Source of the DNA: Parasegetibacter sp. NRK P23
GTDB lineage: Bacteria; Bacteroidota; Bacteroidia; Chitinophagales; Chitinophagaceae
DNA length: 64,000 nucleotides
Direction: 5' to 3'
Assembly (NCBI RefSeq): GCF_023721715.1
Contig: NZ_JAMDLG010000007.1
Location: forward strand, 114,033-178,032
Shown here: positions 49,591-57,995 of the stretch, piece by piece
Layout: each line of letters begins with the position of its first letter
How positions within the stretch are numbered: position 1 is the first letter of the stretch
Translations under genes and position numbers: made by a program
The notes under the pieces: generated by a model
The model's database searches: none
The model's input: only the letters and a program-made list of their open reading frames with translations
What the model was told of the DNA's origin: nothing

Positions 49591-50007
49591 TTAAAACGCC
49601 CTATGCCCCTTCGCCCATTCTGTTATGTAAGCGCTGATCTCAGTCGTAGGCGTTCCTGGCGGGAAAAGCTTCCCCACGCCCATCGCATAAAGCGCCTGCA
49701 TATCTGTCTCAGGAATGATACCGCCCCCGGTAAGCAGCACATCATCCATTCCTTTCTCCTTCATAATGGAAATGATGCGTGGAAACACCGTCATGTGCGC
49801 ACCACTTAGAATGCTGATTCCTATGGCGTCCACATCTTCCTGCAGGGCGGCGGTTACCACCATCTCTGGCGTTTGGCGGAGGCCGGTATAGATCACTTCC
49901 ATACCGGCGTCACGCAATGCGGTGGCAATCACTTTGGCGCCGCGGTCGTGGCCATCGAGGCCCACTTTGGCGACCAGCACCCGTACGGGGCGGTTCAATT
50001 GTTTCAT
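49591..50007 (-). CDS. Cobalamin (B12)-binding domain protein, methylmalonyl-CoA mutase C-terminal type
   Basis: 138 residues that correspond to the B12-binding domain only: [28 protein letters not shown] with the DxHxxG cobalt-ligand His, [16 protein letters not shown] and [21 protein letters not shown]. It is the small stand-alone subunit of mutases of the methylmalonyl/isobutyryl-CoA type, which need a separate catalytic subunit; none is present here. The ATG overlaps the gltX stop (ATGA), so it is the second gene of a gltX operon. The pairing with gltX is unexpected; the epimerase at 29090 could act in the same propionate route. Confidence 0.88.
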   Translation of the reverse strand: MKQLNRPVRVLVAKVGLDGHDRGAKVIATALRDAGMEVIYTGLRQTPEMVVTAALQEDVDAIGISILSGAHMTVFPRIISIMKEKGMDDVLLTGGGIIPETDMQALYAMGVGKLFPPGTPTTEISAYITEWAKGHRAF

Positions 50008-51548
50008 GAAGCAATAGCGTTTTTAATAAGCAGCAGACTGCTTTCTATTCTGGCAATCGTTTGTTCTTTACCGATAGTGGCGGCAATATCGAATACAGCG
50101 GGACCGAATTTTCCGCCCACCAGCATGATGCGGAAGGGGAGTTGCAGTTCACCGGGTTTGATGGCGGAGTTGGCGGCAAGCTCTTTGAAATCGGCTTCGA
50201 GCGTAGCGGCATCCCAGCTGGAGGAACCGCGGAGAATTTCTATCCATTTTCCGAAGAAACCATGTTTTTCATCGTTCCACTTGGGGAGAACAGGCGAGAA
50301 GTCGGGAGAGGCGGGTGCTTCAAAGAAGAAGAAGCCGTTGTCCCATATTTCATTCACGAAAGCGCACCGTTCTTTTACCAGCGCGCATACTTTTGCAACA
50401 TATGCGGCATCGGCGGCAATATTTTTCGCCAGGAGCACGGGTTGCAGCAGCGCTGCGAGTTCATCGTTACTTTTCTGCTGAATATATTGATGGTTGAACC
50501 ACTTGGCTTTTTCGAAATCGAACTTGGCGCCGCCTTTGTGTACGCGGCCGATATCAAATTTTTCAACCAGTTCGGTCAGTGAAAATATTTCCTGGCCGGA
50601 ACCATCGTTCCAGCCGATCATGGCCAGCATATTCACGAAAGCTTCAGGTAAGAATCCCCTTTCCCGGAATCCCTGCGTAAGGTCACCTGTTTTCGGATCG
50701 GTCCAGTTCATGGCGTAAACAGGGAACCCGAGCCTGTCGCCGTCCCTTTTACTGAGCTTTCCGTTGCCGTCGGGTTTCAGGATCAGCGGAAGGTGTGCCC
50801 ACTGGGGCATGTCGGCCTTCCAGCCCAGGTATTCCCACAGCAGCAGGTGCACGGGGGCGGAGGGTAGCCATTCTTCCCCGCGGAAGGCGTGCGATATCTT
50901 CATCAGGTAATCGTCCACCACAACAGCGAGGTGGTAGGTGGGCATACCATCGGCTTTCAGCAAAACCTTATCATCTACTGTATTGCTGGAAAAACTCACT
51001 TCTCCCCGGATCATATCGGTAAATGAAATAGAGGTATCCTCCGGCATTTTGATGCGGATCACATGGGGAACACCTTCGGCGAGTAACTTTTCTGTTTCAG
51101 CTGCGCCCAGGGATATAGAGTTCCGCATTTTCATCCGAACCGCATGACCATACTGGGGTGAAGGATTTTCGGGCGATTTAAAATCTTCCCGCATTTGCTC
51201 CAGTTCCTGCGGTGTATCGAAAGCGTAATAGGCGTTACCCTGCGCTACCAACTGTTCCGCATACTGCCGGTACATCGGTTTGCGTTCACTTTGGCGGTAT
51301 GGACCGTAGTTGCCGCCCTTCTGCGGGCTTTCATCCGGTGCCAGGCCGCACCATTCCAGGCAGTTCACGATATATTCTTCCGCGCCGGGTACGTACCTGG
51401 TTTGGTCGGTATCCTCAATTCTTAAAACAAAAGTTCCGTTATGGTGCTTTGCGAACAGGTAATTGAACAACACGGTTCTCACGCCGCCCAGGTGCAGACC
51501 TCCGGTGGGGCTGGGCGCGAACCTTACTCTTACGGGTTTTTGATTCAT
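50004..51548 (-). CDS. gltX: Glutamate--tRNA ligase
   Basis: 514 residues. The class I HIGH motif is [11 protein letters not shown] (about 13-23) and the KMSKS motif is [11 protein letters not shown] (about 270), with the GluRS-type [12 protein letters not shown] (about 42) between. It charges tRNA-Glu (or tRNA-Gln in organisms using the transamidation route). The C-terminal anticodon-binding part is of the usual length. First gene of a two-gene operon with the B12-binding protein, overlapping it by 4 bp. Confidence 0.95.
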   Translation of the reverse strand: MNQKPVRVRFAPSPTGGLHLGGVRTVLFNYLFAKHHNGTFVLRIEDTDQTRYVPGAEEYIVNCLEWCGLAPDESPQKGGNYGPYRQSERKPMYRQYAEQLVAQGNAYYAFDTPQELEQMREDFKSPENPSPQYGHAVRMKMRNSISLGAAETEKLLAEGVPHVIRIKMPEDTSISFTDMIRGEVSFSSNTVDDKVLLKADGMPTYHLAVVVDDYLMKISHAFRGEEWLPSAPVHLLLWEYLGWKADMPQWAHLPLILKPDGNGKLSKRDGDRLGFPVYAMNWTDPKTGDLTQGFRERGFLPEAFVNMLAMIGWNDGSGQEIFSLTELVEKFDIGRVHKGGAKFDFEKAKWFNHQYIQQKSNDELAALLQPVLLAKNIAADAAYVAKVCALVKERCAFVNEIWDNGFFFFEAPASPDFSPVLPKWNDEKHGFFGKWIEILRGSSSWDAATLEADFKELAANSAIKPGELQLPFRIMLVGGKFGPAVFDIAATIGKEQTIARIESSLLLIKNAIAS

Positions 51549-51622
51549 GGGGCAAAGATATTAGTTTTGACCTGATTGCCCTTTCCGGCATGTTTTTTTG
51601 GGTATAACATAAAAACATCGGG

Positions 51623-51841
51623 ATGAAGAATAGCGGTCCGGCCACATTGCGGGAAGAATTGGAGCAACTGGCAAAAGAACGGTTCCGGTCACTTAAAACC
51701 TGGTTCATGCCGAAGCCGGGGGAAGGAAAGTTGGTTCAGGTGGGAAAATTCTTCCTTAAATTGCCCCTGTTAATACTGGTGATTGCGCTATCGCCAGTTG
51801 CTGCCGTTATACTGTTCATCGTTTTTATCGCCACATTTTAA
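51623..51841 (+). CDS. Small membrane protein, unknown function
   Basis: 72 residues: a charged, helical N-terminal part (LREELEQLAKERFRSLKTWF), a short Pro/Gly link, and one long hydrophobic stretch (about 43-70, LPLLILVIALSPVAAVILFIVFIATF) that could form one or two helices. Its TAA overlaps the next ATG by a base (TAATG), so it is translated with the next membrane protein. No family recognised. Confidence 0.6.
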   Translation: MKNSGPATLREELEQLAKERFRSLKTWFMPKPGEGKLVQVGKFFLKLPLLILVIALSPVAAVILFIVFIATF

Positions 51842-52221
51842 TGAAACGGATTACTTCATTTTTTACGCCGTTGACCATTGTTTGCCTGTTGCTGTTTGCA
51901 CTGCACCAATTGATGGTAAGGGTGTGGCATATTCATATTGAATGGCTTGACAACTGGTTGGATCCCCTTGTTTTTATGCCCGTTTTTTTACGGGGTCTTG
52001 CTGTGGAAGGATGGGTATGGGGCGATAGAAAAACACTGGGTGCGACCGATGTATTTTCCGCGGTGATCTATATCAGTTTATTGGTAGAAGGATTATTTCC
52101 ATTGATGAGTCCGCGTTTCACAGCGGATTGGATAGATGTATTGTGTTACCTGTTGGGCGGACTGGCTTATTTGTGGGCGCATGGCGGATCAGAAAATGAT
52201 ATTATTGACCATACAGAATAG
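51841..52221 (+). CDS. Membrane protein, unknown function
   Basis: 126 residues with four likely membrane helices (about 8-26, 38-58, 70-88, 100-118) and a final NDIIDHTE tail. It overlaps the preceding small membrane protein and lies 3 bp before the polysaccharide deacetylase gene, so the three genes form one transcription unit. No family recognised; a link to envelope polysaccharide is suggested only by context. Confidence 0.65.
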   Translation: MKRITSFFTPLTIVCLLLFALHQLMVRVWHIHIEWLDNWLDPLVFMPVFLRGLAVEGWVWGDRKTLGATDVFSAVIYISLLVEGLFPLMSPRFTADWIDVLCYLLGGLAYLWAHGGSENDIIDHTE

Positions 52222-52224
52222 AAG

Positions 52225-52848
52225 ATGTCTTACCTCGTAAAAACACCCTGGTTGCTGAGAAAATTATATCCCTCCTGTACCTGGGAAATTCCTTCGGAGG
52301 AGAAAGTGCTATACCTCACGTTTGATGATGGTCCGCACCCGGAGGCTACCACCTTTGTACTGGATGAACTGGCGAAATACGATGCGAAGGGAACCTTCTT
52401 TTGTATTGGAAAGAACGTGGTAGAAAATCACGGATTGTATGAACGTATTTTAACGGAGGGGCATAGGGTAGGGAACCACACCTGGAAGCACCTGAATGGC
52501 TGGAAAACGGATGATACCACCTACATCAACGATGTGGTGGAAGCAGGGAAGTACATCGATTCCACTTTATTTCGTCCGCCTTATGGACGGATTTCGAGGT
52601 TCCAGCTAAAGCAAATAAAAGAGAAACTGGGATACGATATCATCATGTGGACGGTACTGAGTGGAGACTTTGATCTAAAACTAACCCCGGAGCGTTGTGC
52701 ACAAAATATTATCCTTCATGGGGGTTCTGGCTCAATTATTGTATTTCACGACAGCATCAAAGCGTTCCCAAGACTTCGGGTCGCACTTCCACAAACCTTA
52801 TCACATTTTTCGGCGTTGGGGTACCGGTTTTCGGTTATACCATACTGA
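52225..52848 (+). CDS. Polysaccharide deacetylase (carbohydrate esterase 4)
   Basis: 207 residues with the NodB-homology motifs: LTFDDGPHPEAT (catalytic Asp and metal Asp, about 34), GHRVGNHTWKH (two metal His, about 80), LFRPPYGR (about 112), MWTVLSGDF and IIVFHDS. It removes N-acetyl groups from peptidoglycan or a polysaccharide. It lacks an obvious signal peptide. Third gene of the small operon starting at 51623, with a terminator after it. Confidence 0.9.
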   Translation: MSYLVKTPWLLRKLYPSCTWEIPSEEKVLYLTFDDGPHPEATTFVLDELAKYDAKGTFFCIGKNVVENHGLYERILTEGHRVGNHTWKHLNGWKTDDTTYINDVVEAGKYIDSTLFRPPYGRISRFQLKQIKEKLGYDIIMWTVLSGDFDLKLTPERCAQNIILHGGSGSIIVFHDSIKAFPRLRVALPQTLSHFSALGYRFSVIPY

Positions 52849-52879
52849 CAGAATGACTACCTGGGGCTATAAAAAGTTT

Positions 52880-52909
52880 GGGCCGGGGTAGAAACCCTGG
52901 CCCGTTTTT
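52880..52909 (+). terminator. Rho-independent terminator of the deacetylase operon
   Basis: Stem GGGCCGGGGT (52880-52889) with ACCCTGGCCC (52894-52903), one mismatch, followed by GTTTTT. Confidence 0.8.
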
Positions 52910-52955
52910 AATCCGTACCCTATGAAAACTTTGACTAAGGTATAACAATTTATTT

Positions 52956-53822
52956 TTATCTCAAAGTAATTGTTACGGAGATGCCATTTATGGTAATGGT
53001 GGCTTTATTATCGCAGGTTCCGTCTCCAAAATTGATCGTATTTTCCTTCCCGTTCCGGCTGATACCCACACTTCCCGATTGGATATATTCACAGCTGTTT
53101 GCCTTTATCAACGGGTTAATCACCCTTTTCGACCAGCTGTATTCGTTCCCTGACAAAGTTACCGTTCCGTTCGATTCCCCCGTAAGGCTGTACACATCAT
53201 CACCGGGCTGGTAAAGCGTACTGTTTCCGCCAATCTGTTTCAGCGTTTTGGTACTTTGCCATGCGGCGGCTTCCCCGTTTTCTTTCGTAACAACGGCATT
53301 TTCGATCTTCAGTCCAAACTTCAACGTATCGTTGATACTGCCTAATTGCGTAATCGTGTGGGTGCCTTCCAGCTTAACACCATTTACAGAAAAGCCTTCA
53401 AAAGTAGTAACGGCTGTGGCGTCTTTTACCGTGAGACGGTTGGAGTAAGTCGTAATAATCTTACCTTTTCTGAGCACACCATTCCTTCCGGTGCAGCCTG
53501 TGCCAAAGTCTACAACAATTTTAAGGGGGAAGGTTCTGGGTGCGTCCAGTTTGGTAGCGGTGACCGTGTAACAGTGCCAGGGTTCATTCACCCTTCCGAA
53601 GGCGCCTGTTCCTGCCATACCTACCTCATCATTCACGCCCATTACATTATTAAAAACATCATCAAAGGCGGCTTCTGCGGTAACATCCGTTTCGGCGGAA
53701 AGTACGGTGGCTTCTTTTTCTTCCAGGATTTTAGCGATGGGATTTTTATCGCAGGAAATGAACAACAAACTGAATGTGGCCGCGGCAAGAACGCCGCGTA
53801 GCGGTAAACGTACTGTTTTCAT
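52956..53822 (-). CDS. Hypothetical lipoprotein
   Basis: 288 residues with signal peptide and lipobox LLFISC (lipidated Cys about residue 25). The mature part is beta-rich with SGNEYSWSKRVINPLI and GDGTCDNKATITINGISVTITL, where the two Cys in TGCTG and GTCD may form disulfides. No known family recognised; likely surface-exposed or periplasmic. A single gene, divergent from tatD. Confidence 0.7.
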   Translation of the reverse strand: MKTVRLPLRGVLAAATFSLLFISCDKNPIAKILEEKEATVLSAETDVTAEAAFDDVFNNVMGVNDEVGMAGTGAFGRVNEPWHCYTVTATKLDAPRTFPLKIVVDFGTGCTGRNGVLRKGKIITTYSNRLTVKDATAVTTFEGFSVNGVKLEGTHTITQLGSINDTLKFGLKIENAVVTKENGEAAAWQSTKTLKQIGGNSTLYQPGDDVYSLTGESNGTVTLSGNEYSWSKRVINPLIKANSCEYIQSGSVGISRNGKENTINFGDGTCDNKATITINGISVTITLR

Positions 53823-53934
53823 AAAGTGGTTTTAAGGTAAAAATGCGTTCTATAACGTTCCTGGGAAGGCTAATCTTATGTGAGGTTTAATTATTCGTGG
53901 AAATTTTCCACCTTTGCGCAAAACAGGGGGAGTT

Positions 53935-54708
53935 ATGGAATTGGTGGACACCCATTGCCATTTATACGGAGAAGAATTTACAGCGGACATAGACCAGGTG
54001 ATTGAAAGAGCGAAAGCAGCGGGCGTAAAACGTTTTTACCTGCCTGGCATCGACAGTACGGCCATTCCTTCCATGCTTGAACTGGAAGCAAGGTTTCCGG
54101 GGGAATGTATTGCCATGATGGGGCTGCATCCCTGTTATGTAAAAGAAAACTACCTGGAAGAACTCGAGATTGTAAGGCAATGGTTACAACAAAGGAAATT
54201 TGCCGCTGTAGGTGAGATAGGACTTGATTTTTACTGGGACAGAACCTTTGAGGTCCAGCAATATGAAGCGTTCCGAACCCAGATTGGCTGGGCGAAGGAG
54301 TATTCCCTTCCCATCGTGATCCATTCCCGCAATTCCACGCAGGAGTGCATCAACATTGTAAAAGAGTTCCGGGATGGTGGGTTGAAAGGTGTTTTCCATT
54401 GCTTTTCCGGAAGTGCGGAATTGGCGAGGCAGATTGTACAACAGGGGTTTTTACTGGGCATTGGCGGCGTACTTACCTATAAGAATGCTGGTCTGCCGGA
54501 AGTGCTGAAAGATATTCCGCTGGAGCACATTGTATTGGAAACGGATGCGCCTTACCTTACCCCGGTACCTTTCCGTGGAAAAAGAAATGAAAGTAGTTAC
54601 CTTACACATATTATTGCCAAATTGGCCGAGGTGAAAGAGATGGATGTGGAAGAAGTGGCCAGGATCACCACTGCCAATGCGGCCTCACTATTTACGCCTG
54701 CATTATGA
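53935..54708 (+). CDS. TatD-family deoxyribonuclease/hydrolase
   Basis: The ATG at 53935 (MELVDTHCHLYGEEF), with a GGGGGAG stretch upstream, is preferred over a TTG at 53914. 257 residues with metal ligands HxH (DTHCH), Glu in VGEIGLDFYW, His in VIHSRNS, His in FHCFSGS and Asp in VLETDAPYLTP. TatD enzymes are 3'-5' exonucleases that repair or degrade DNA. It overlaps the asparaginase gene by 4 bp (ATGA). Confidence 0.93.
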   Translation: MELVDTHCHLYGEEFTADIDQVIERAKAAGVKRFYLPGIDSTAIPSMLELEARFPGECIAMMGLHPCYVKENYLEELEIVRQWLQQRKFAAVGEIGLDFYWDRTFEVQQYEAFRTQIGWAKEYSLPIVIHSRNSTQECINIVKEFRDGGLKGVFHCFSGSAELARQIVQQGFLLGIGGVLTYKNAGLPEVLKDIPLEHIVLETDAPYLTPVPFRGKRNESSYLTHIIAKLAEVKEMDVEEVARITTANAASLFTPAL

Positions 54709-55748
54709 CTGCTGCTAACCGCACCACGCCACGTATCCTCATTATTTACACGGGAGGAACGGTGGGGATGGTATATGACGATGTATTGGGCACCTTGCGT
54801 CCCATCGGTTTTAAGGAAATCCGCGACAACATTCCCGAGATCATCCGTTTGGGCTATGAGTTCCAGGTACACGCTTTCAATCCTCCGGTCGATTCTTCCA
54901 ATATGCTCCCCCAGTCATATATTGAGCTGGCGAAGATCATCGAAAAGAACTACCACCAGTACGATGGCTTTGTTGTACTCCATGGCTCCGATACCATGGC
55001 TTTCACGGCTTCAGCATTGAGTTTTATGTTGGAAAACTTAGGAAAGCCCGTGGTACTTACCGGTTCACAGTTGCCGATTGGTGAAATCCGCACCGATGCC
55101 CGCGAGAACATCATCACGGCCCTGGAAATAGCGGCGGCCAGGAGGGGTAACAAATCGTTGGTACCAGAAGTATGTATCTTCTTCGATTACCAGCTTTTCC
55201 GCGGCAACCGTTCTAAAAAATACAATGCCGAGAAATTCGAAGCTTTTTACTCTATGAACTATCCTCCGCTTGCGGAAGCGGGCATTACCATCAAATACCA
55301 GCGTCAGTTCATCCTTAAACATCCGGAACTTCCGTTAAAGGTGCACAAGAAACTGAACCAGGACATTGCAGTACTTCGGCTTTACCCCGGCATTACCCAA
55401 ACCACTGTGGATGCGGTGTTCCAGACGCCCAACGCGCGTGCTGTAATCATGGAAACCTGGGGGAGTGGCAACGCCTCCACCCAGCAGTGGTTCATCGACT
55501 CTGTAAAAAAGGCCATCAAATCGGGCCTGATCATCGTGAACATCACTCAATGCGATGGTGGAGCGGTGGAATTGGGCAGATACGAGACCAGCAAATACCT
55601 CCAGGAAGCGGGTGTCATCAGTGGTTACGACCTCACCTTCGAGGCGGCGGTCACCAAGTTGATGTTCCTGCTTGGCCAGAACCTTTCCAAATCGGATATC
55701 AAAAGACTGATGCAGACATCACTCCGCGGTGAAATGACCACGGATTAA
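54705..55748 (+). CDS. Type I asparaginase
   Basis: 347 residues with the first catalytic Thr in IIYTGGTVGMV (about 17) and the second in VVLHGSDTMAFTASAL (about 96), with Lys in the QLPIGEIRTDARENI block. These are the two triads of bacterial L-asparaginases. It lacks a signal peptide, so the cytoplasmic type I (AnsA-like) is most likely. It hydrolyses asparagine to aspartate. Operon with tatD. Confidence 0.92.
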   Translation: MTAANRTTPRILIIYTGGTVGMVYDDVLGTLRPIGFKEIRDNIPEIIRLGYEFQVHAFNPPVDSSNMLPQSYIELAKIIEKNYHQYDGFVVLHGSDTMAFTASALSFMLENLGKPVVLTGSQLPIGEIRTDARENIITALEIAAARRGNKSLVPEVCIFFDYQLFRGNRSKKYNAEKFEAFYSMNYPPLAEAGITIKYQRQFILKHPELPLKVHKKLNQDIAVLRLYPGITQTTVDAVFQTPNARAVIMETWGSGNASTQQWFIDSVKKAIKSGLIIVNITQCDGGAVELGRYETSKYLQEAGVISGYDLTFEAAVTKLMFLLGQNLSKSDIKRLMQTSLRGEMTTD

Positions 55749-55916
55749 CGAAAAAAATAAGTCGGGCGCCCTTTGGCGTTTTCAGAAAAGTTCCTAAATT
55801 GGTTTGTAGATTCCCCATAAACCTTACCATGAACCATTATGTGAGTGAGGAGGCGAAGCATTGTACGGAACTTACTGAATAGGTGAAAATCCCCATCATT
55901 TCCAGTTAAAACACGG

Positions 55917-55947
55917 TTTGACATCCCCCTGGATAAGTAGATATTTG
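55917..55947 (+). promoter_or_regulatory. Candidate Bacteroidota promoter of the recombinase gene
   Basis: TTTG at 55917-55920 (-33 type) and GATATTTG at 55940-55947, 7 of 8 matches to the -7 type TAnnTTTG, with 19 bp between, the usual spacing. It lies about 50 bp upstream of the recombinase start. Confidence 0.4.
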
Positions 55948-55977
55948 AAAAATATTTCCTTATTCATCGTCTGCGGT

Positions 55978-56002
55978 CATAATCATCAAAAGGATAATTA
56001 TG
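55978..56002 (+). promoter_or_regulatory. Inverted repeat across the recombinase start codon
   Basis: CATAATCATC pairs with GATAATTATG (one mismatch, loop AAAAG); the right arm ends with the ATG of the recombinase. It could be an operator or a translational hairpin; either would tie recombinase level to its own leader. Confidence 0.5.
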
Positions 56003-57190
56003 ATCACGATGTATGTACGACCTCTTCACCATAGAGGTCAGGATTGGATGGGGTTATATTATGAACATTACCCTTCTGTCAATGCGATTTTGCGGAAGGA
56101 GTTACTGGCCCGTTGGAGCAGAACCCACCGGTGTTGGTATATCCCATTAGAGAAAGATATTTTTGACCGGCTCAAAAAGCTCCTTTCGGGAAAAGTAGAA
56201 CTGGACACCATTGAATTAAAGCAGTTCCTTGAAGAGCGTAAAGCCAATGAGGAGCCTGTTTTTTCCGATGTGGAGCATCCTGGGAAAGATACACTCCGTG
56301 CTTATGCCTTAACCGGTCGATCTTATCCAGAGCTTTCGCCGGTAAATGAAGCGGTATTGAAGCGGGTGGTACAGCATCTTGTCTTAAAACATTACAGCAA
56401 GAGCACGATTACAACTTACCGAAACGAGCTGCATGTCTTTTTTAAGCTACTTGGTCCCATTTCCCCCGAGCATCTTTCCCCTGAAGACATCAGGCGGTAT
56501 CTCCAGAAATGTGTAACCGACGGTTTGACCGAAAGCTCCTTACACAGTAGAATAAATGCTTTAAAATACTATTATGAACGGGTATTGAATAAGGAGAAGT
56601 TCTTTTTTGATATTCCCCGTCCCAAGAAGCCTTTACTTTTACCCCGGTTCTTCACCCAGGATGAGATTACTTCCATTATAAAAGCATCGGGTAACCTGAA
56701 GCACCGTACCATGTTGATGTTAACGTACAGTGCCGGCTTACGGGTAAGTGAGACAATTTCTTTGCGTGTCCCTCAGGTCGATGAAGGGCGTCGTTGTATT
56801 TTTATCCACAGGGCTAAAGGTAAAAAAGACCGGATCGTACAATTAAGTCCGGTTTTGGTGATTGTACTCCGCGAGTATAAAAAGGAATACAAGGTTGCGG
56901 CGGAAGGGTATTTGTTTAGTGGGCAGCATCCGGGGCATCCATACAGTGCGCGAAGTTTGCAATTGGTTTTAGAGCGTGCCAAGAAGCGTGCGGGCATCTT
57001 AAAGCCAGGCAGCATCCATGCGTTGCGACATAGTTTTGCCACGCATTTACTGGATAAGGGGACGGATGTAACAATGATTATGAAGTTATTAGGCCACAAC
57101 GACATAAAGACTACTTTGAGGTATCTTCATGTAACGAATCGGGATTTGTTGCAGGTTGTTAGTCCGATCGATGATCTCAAATTGATGTAG
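56000..57190 (+). CDS. Tyrosine recombinase of the cassette array (Xer-like, not IntI-like)
   Basis: 396 residues. Catalytic residues can all be placed: Arg248 (SAGLRVSE), Lys273 (RAKGKKDR), His340 and Arg343 (IHALRHSFATHLL), His366 (LLGHND) and Tyr375 (TTLRYLHV). A core-binding SAM-like domain spans about 118-205 and the catalytic domain about 215-385; residues 1-90 form an extra N-terminal domain (HHRGQDWMGLYYEHYP, WSRTHRCWYIPL). Between the Lys hairpin and the HxxR box only about 55 residues lie, so the roughly 40 extra residues that IntI has here are missing. The end VVSPIDDL recalls the SPLD of IntI. It reads toward the cassettes and ends 94 bp before the first cassette boundary. Role inferred: insertion and excision of the cassettes downstream. 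Confidence 0.92.
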   Translation: MITMYVRPLHHRGQDWMGLYYEHYPSVNAILRKELLARWSRTHRCWYIPLEKDIFDRLKKLLSGKVELDTIELKQFLEERKANEEPVFSDVEHPGKDTLRAYALTGRSYPELSPVNEAVLKRVVQHLVLKHYSKSTITTYRNELHVFFKLLGPISPEHLSPEDIRRYLQKCVTDGLTESSLHSRINALKYYYERVLNKEKFFFDIPRPKKPLLLPRFFTQDEITSIIKASGNLKHRTMLMLTYSAGLRVSETISLRVPQVDEGRRCIFIHRAKGKKDRIVQLSPVLVIVLREYKKEYKVAAEGYLFSGQHPGHPYSARSLQLVLERAKKRAGILKPGSIHALRHSFATHLLDKGTDVTMIMKLLGHNDIKTTLRYLHVTNRDLLQVVSPIDDLKLM

Positions 57191-57197
57191 TATATTT

Positions 57198-57292
57198 TTT
57201 AACTATGCGGTTACTGATATATATAAATGGTGCTGGGGGAGTAGGGAGTGAGGTAGAAATTGAATGGGAGCGCATAATAGGGAGTTAGCACC
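57198..57292 (+). other. Candidate attI (primary insertion site)
   Basis: GTTAGCACC (57284-57292) is the left boundary of cassette 1 and pairs exactly with GGTGCTAAC at 57862-57870. Upstream, TTAACTATGCGGTTACTG (57198-57216 region) looks like a worn left arm of the array elements (AACAGCGGTTTACTG), and GGTGCT at 57229-57234 inversely repeats AGCACC. These would make a partial site before the first cassette. Confidence 0.55.
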
Positions 57293-57987
57293 AATTATAA
57301 AAAAAAGACGGTGACAAATAATCTAGACATATTTAGAAAGGAGTTTTTAGAAGCGAATACTTGGGCACAGAGAAAGGACGGTGTTCCTCTTGAGCTGCTT
57401 GACAACTTGACTGACGAGCAGATGAAAATTGCAGAAGTTGAACTTATTGACGTTGTAAGCCTAAAAGACAATTGGCCAATAGTTGGACTTGGACATATAA
57501 AATCAAAAGATGCATTGCCTAAACTTTATGACTTGCTCGACAAAAGTAAAGGTGCAATGAAAGTGACCATTGCACATTCGATTTTTCAAATATGTCAGGA
57601 CACCAAAATGATAGAAATTGTTCTTGAAACAATGCCGAGAATAACTAACCAATATGAACTTATTGACGTTTTGTATTATTTGCCTGACTTCAAAGACAAG
57701 CGAATTACAGAATTGCATCAAAGTTACCGAAATCATAAAGAATATTTGGTGGCATATAATGCGACTCGATATCTTGGTTTACCGACAGGCGAAGTAGTTG
57801 AAAAATTCCGTGACAAGAAAGAATAAAGAAGTATATCGGACAGATTGATGGGAAAATAACTGGTGCTAACAGCGGTTTACTGCTAGCCGGGTAAGACGGT
57901 AAACTCAATGTTCATTTTTCAAAGTAAATTCAGTCACAGTAAGACTGTTTACGTTTCCAAACTCCCGTCCATCAGTAAGCCGTACCG
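57285..57987 (+). mobile_element. Cassette 1
   Basis: 703 bp between the G/TT cut points. Left nonamer GTTAGCACC, right box GGTGCTAAC: perfect inverse match over 9 nt, extending to 10. Contains the gene at 57311-57826. Confidence 0.85.
57311..57826 (+). CDS. Cassette 1 protein, HEAT-repeat-like, unknown function
   Basis: 171 residues from GTG 57311, 19 nt after the cassette boundary box. It is helical and has HEAT/armadillo-like character (VGLGHIKSKDALPKLYDLLDKSKGAMKVTIAHSIFQI, YELIDVLYYLPDFKDKRITELHQSYRNHKEYLVAYNATRYLG), suggesting a scaffold for protein contacts. No catalytic motif, signal peptide or membrane segment. The stop codon is 35 bp before the attC-like element. AT-rich, unlike host genes. 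Function unknown. Confidence 0.75.
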   Translation: MTNNLDIFRKEFLEANTWAQRKDGVPLELLDNLTDEQMKIAEVELIDVVSLKDNWPIVGLGHIKSKDALPKLYDLLDKSKGAMKVTIAHSIFQICQDTKMIEIVLETMPRITNQYELIDVLYYLPDFKDKRITELHQSYRNHKEYLVAYNATRYLGLPTGEVVEKFRDKKE

Positions 57988-57995
57988 TTGCCTGC
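57862..57995 (+). repeat. attC-like element 1
   Basis: 134 bp. Left box GGTGCTAAC (57862-57870), right box GTTGCCTGC (57987-57995). Arm TTACTG (57877-57882) pairs with CAGTAA (57973-57978); CGG/CCG add an outer stem with extra bases on the right. Contains the conserved core AGCCGGGTAAGACGG and inner GTAAAC/GTTTAC. Confidence 0.85.

Noticed and set aside
49301..49809. Two overlapping plus-strand frames of 79 and 90 codons
   Set aside because: They are composed of the repeat sequences and of antisense to the B12-binding gene.
55749..55800. Terminator of the asparaginase gene (CGCC/GGCG with TTTT)
   Set aside because: The stem is only four to five base pairs with a short T run, too weak to list as a feature.
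56000..57190. Recombinase as the integrase of a prophage or conjugative element
   Set aside because: No phage, mobilisation or conjugation genes follow, no direct attL/attR pair was seen, and the recombinase is followed at once by cassette boundaries. An element ending beyond the right edge cannot be fully excluded.
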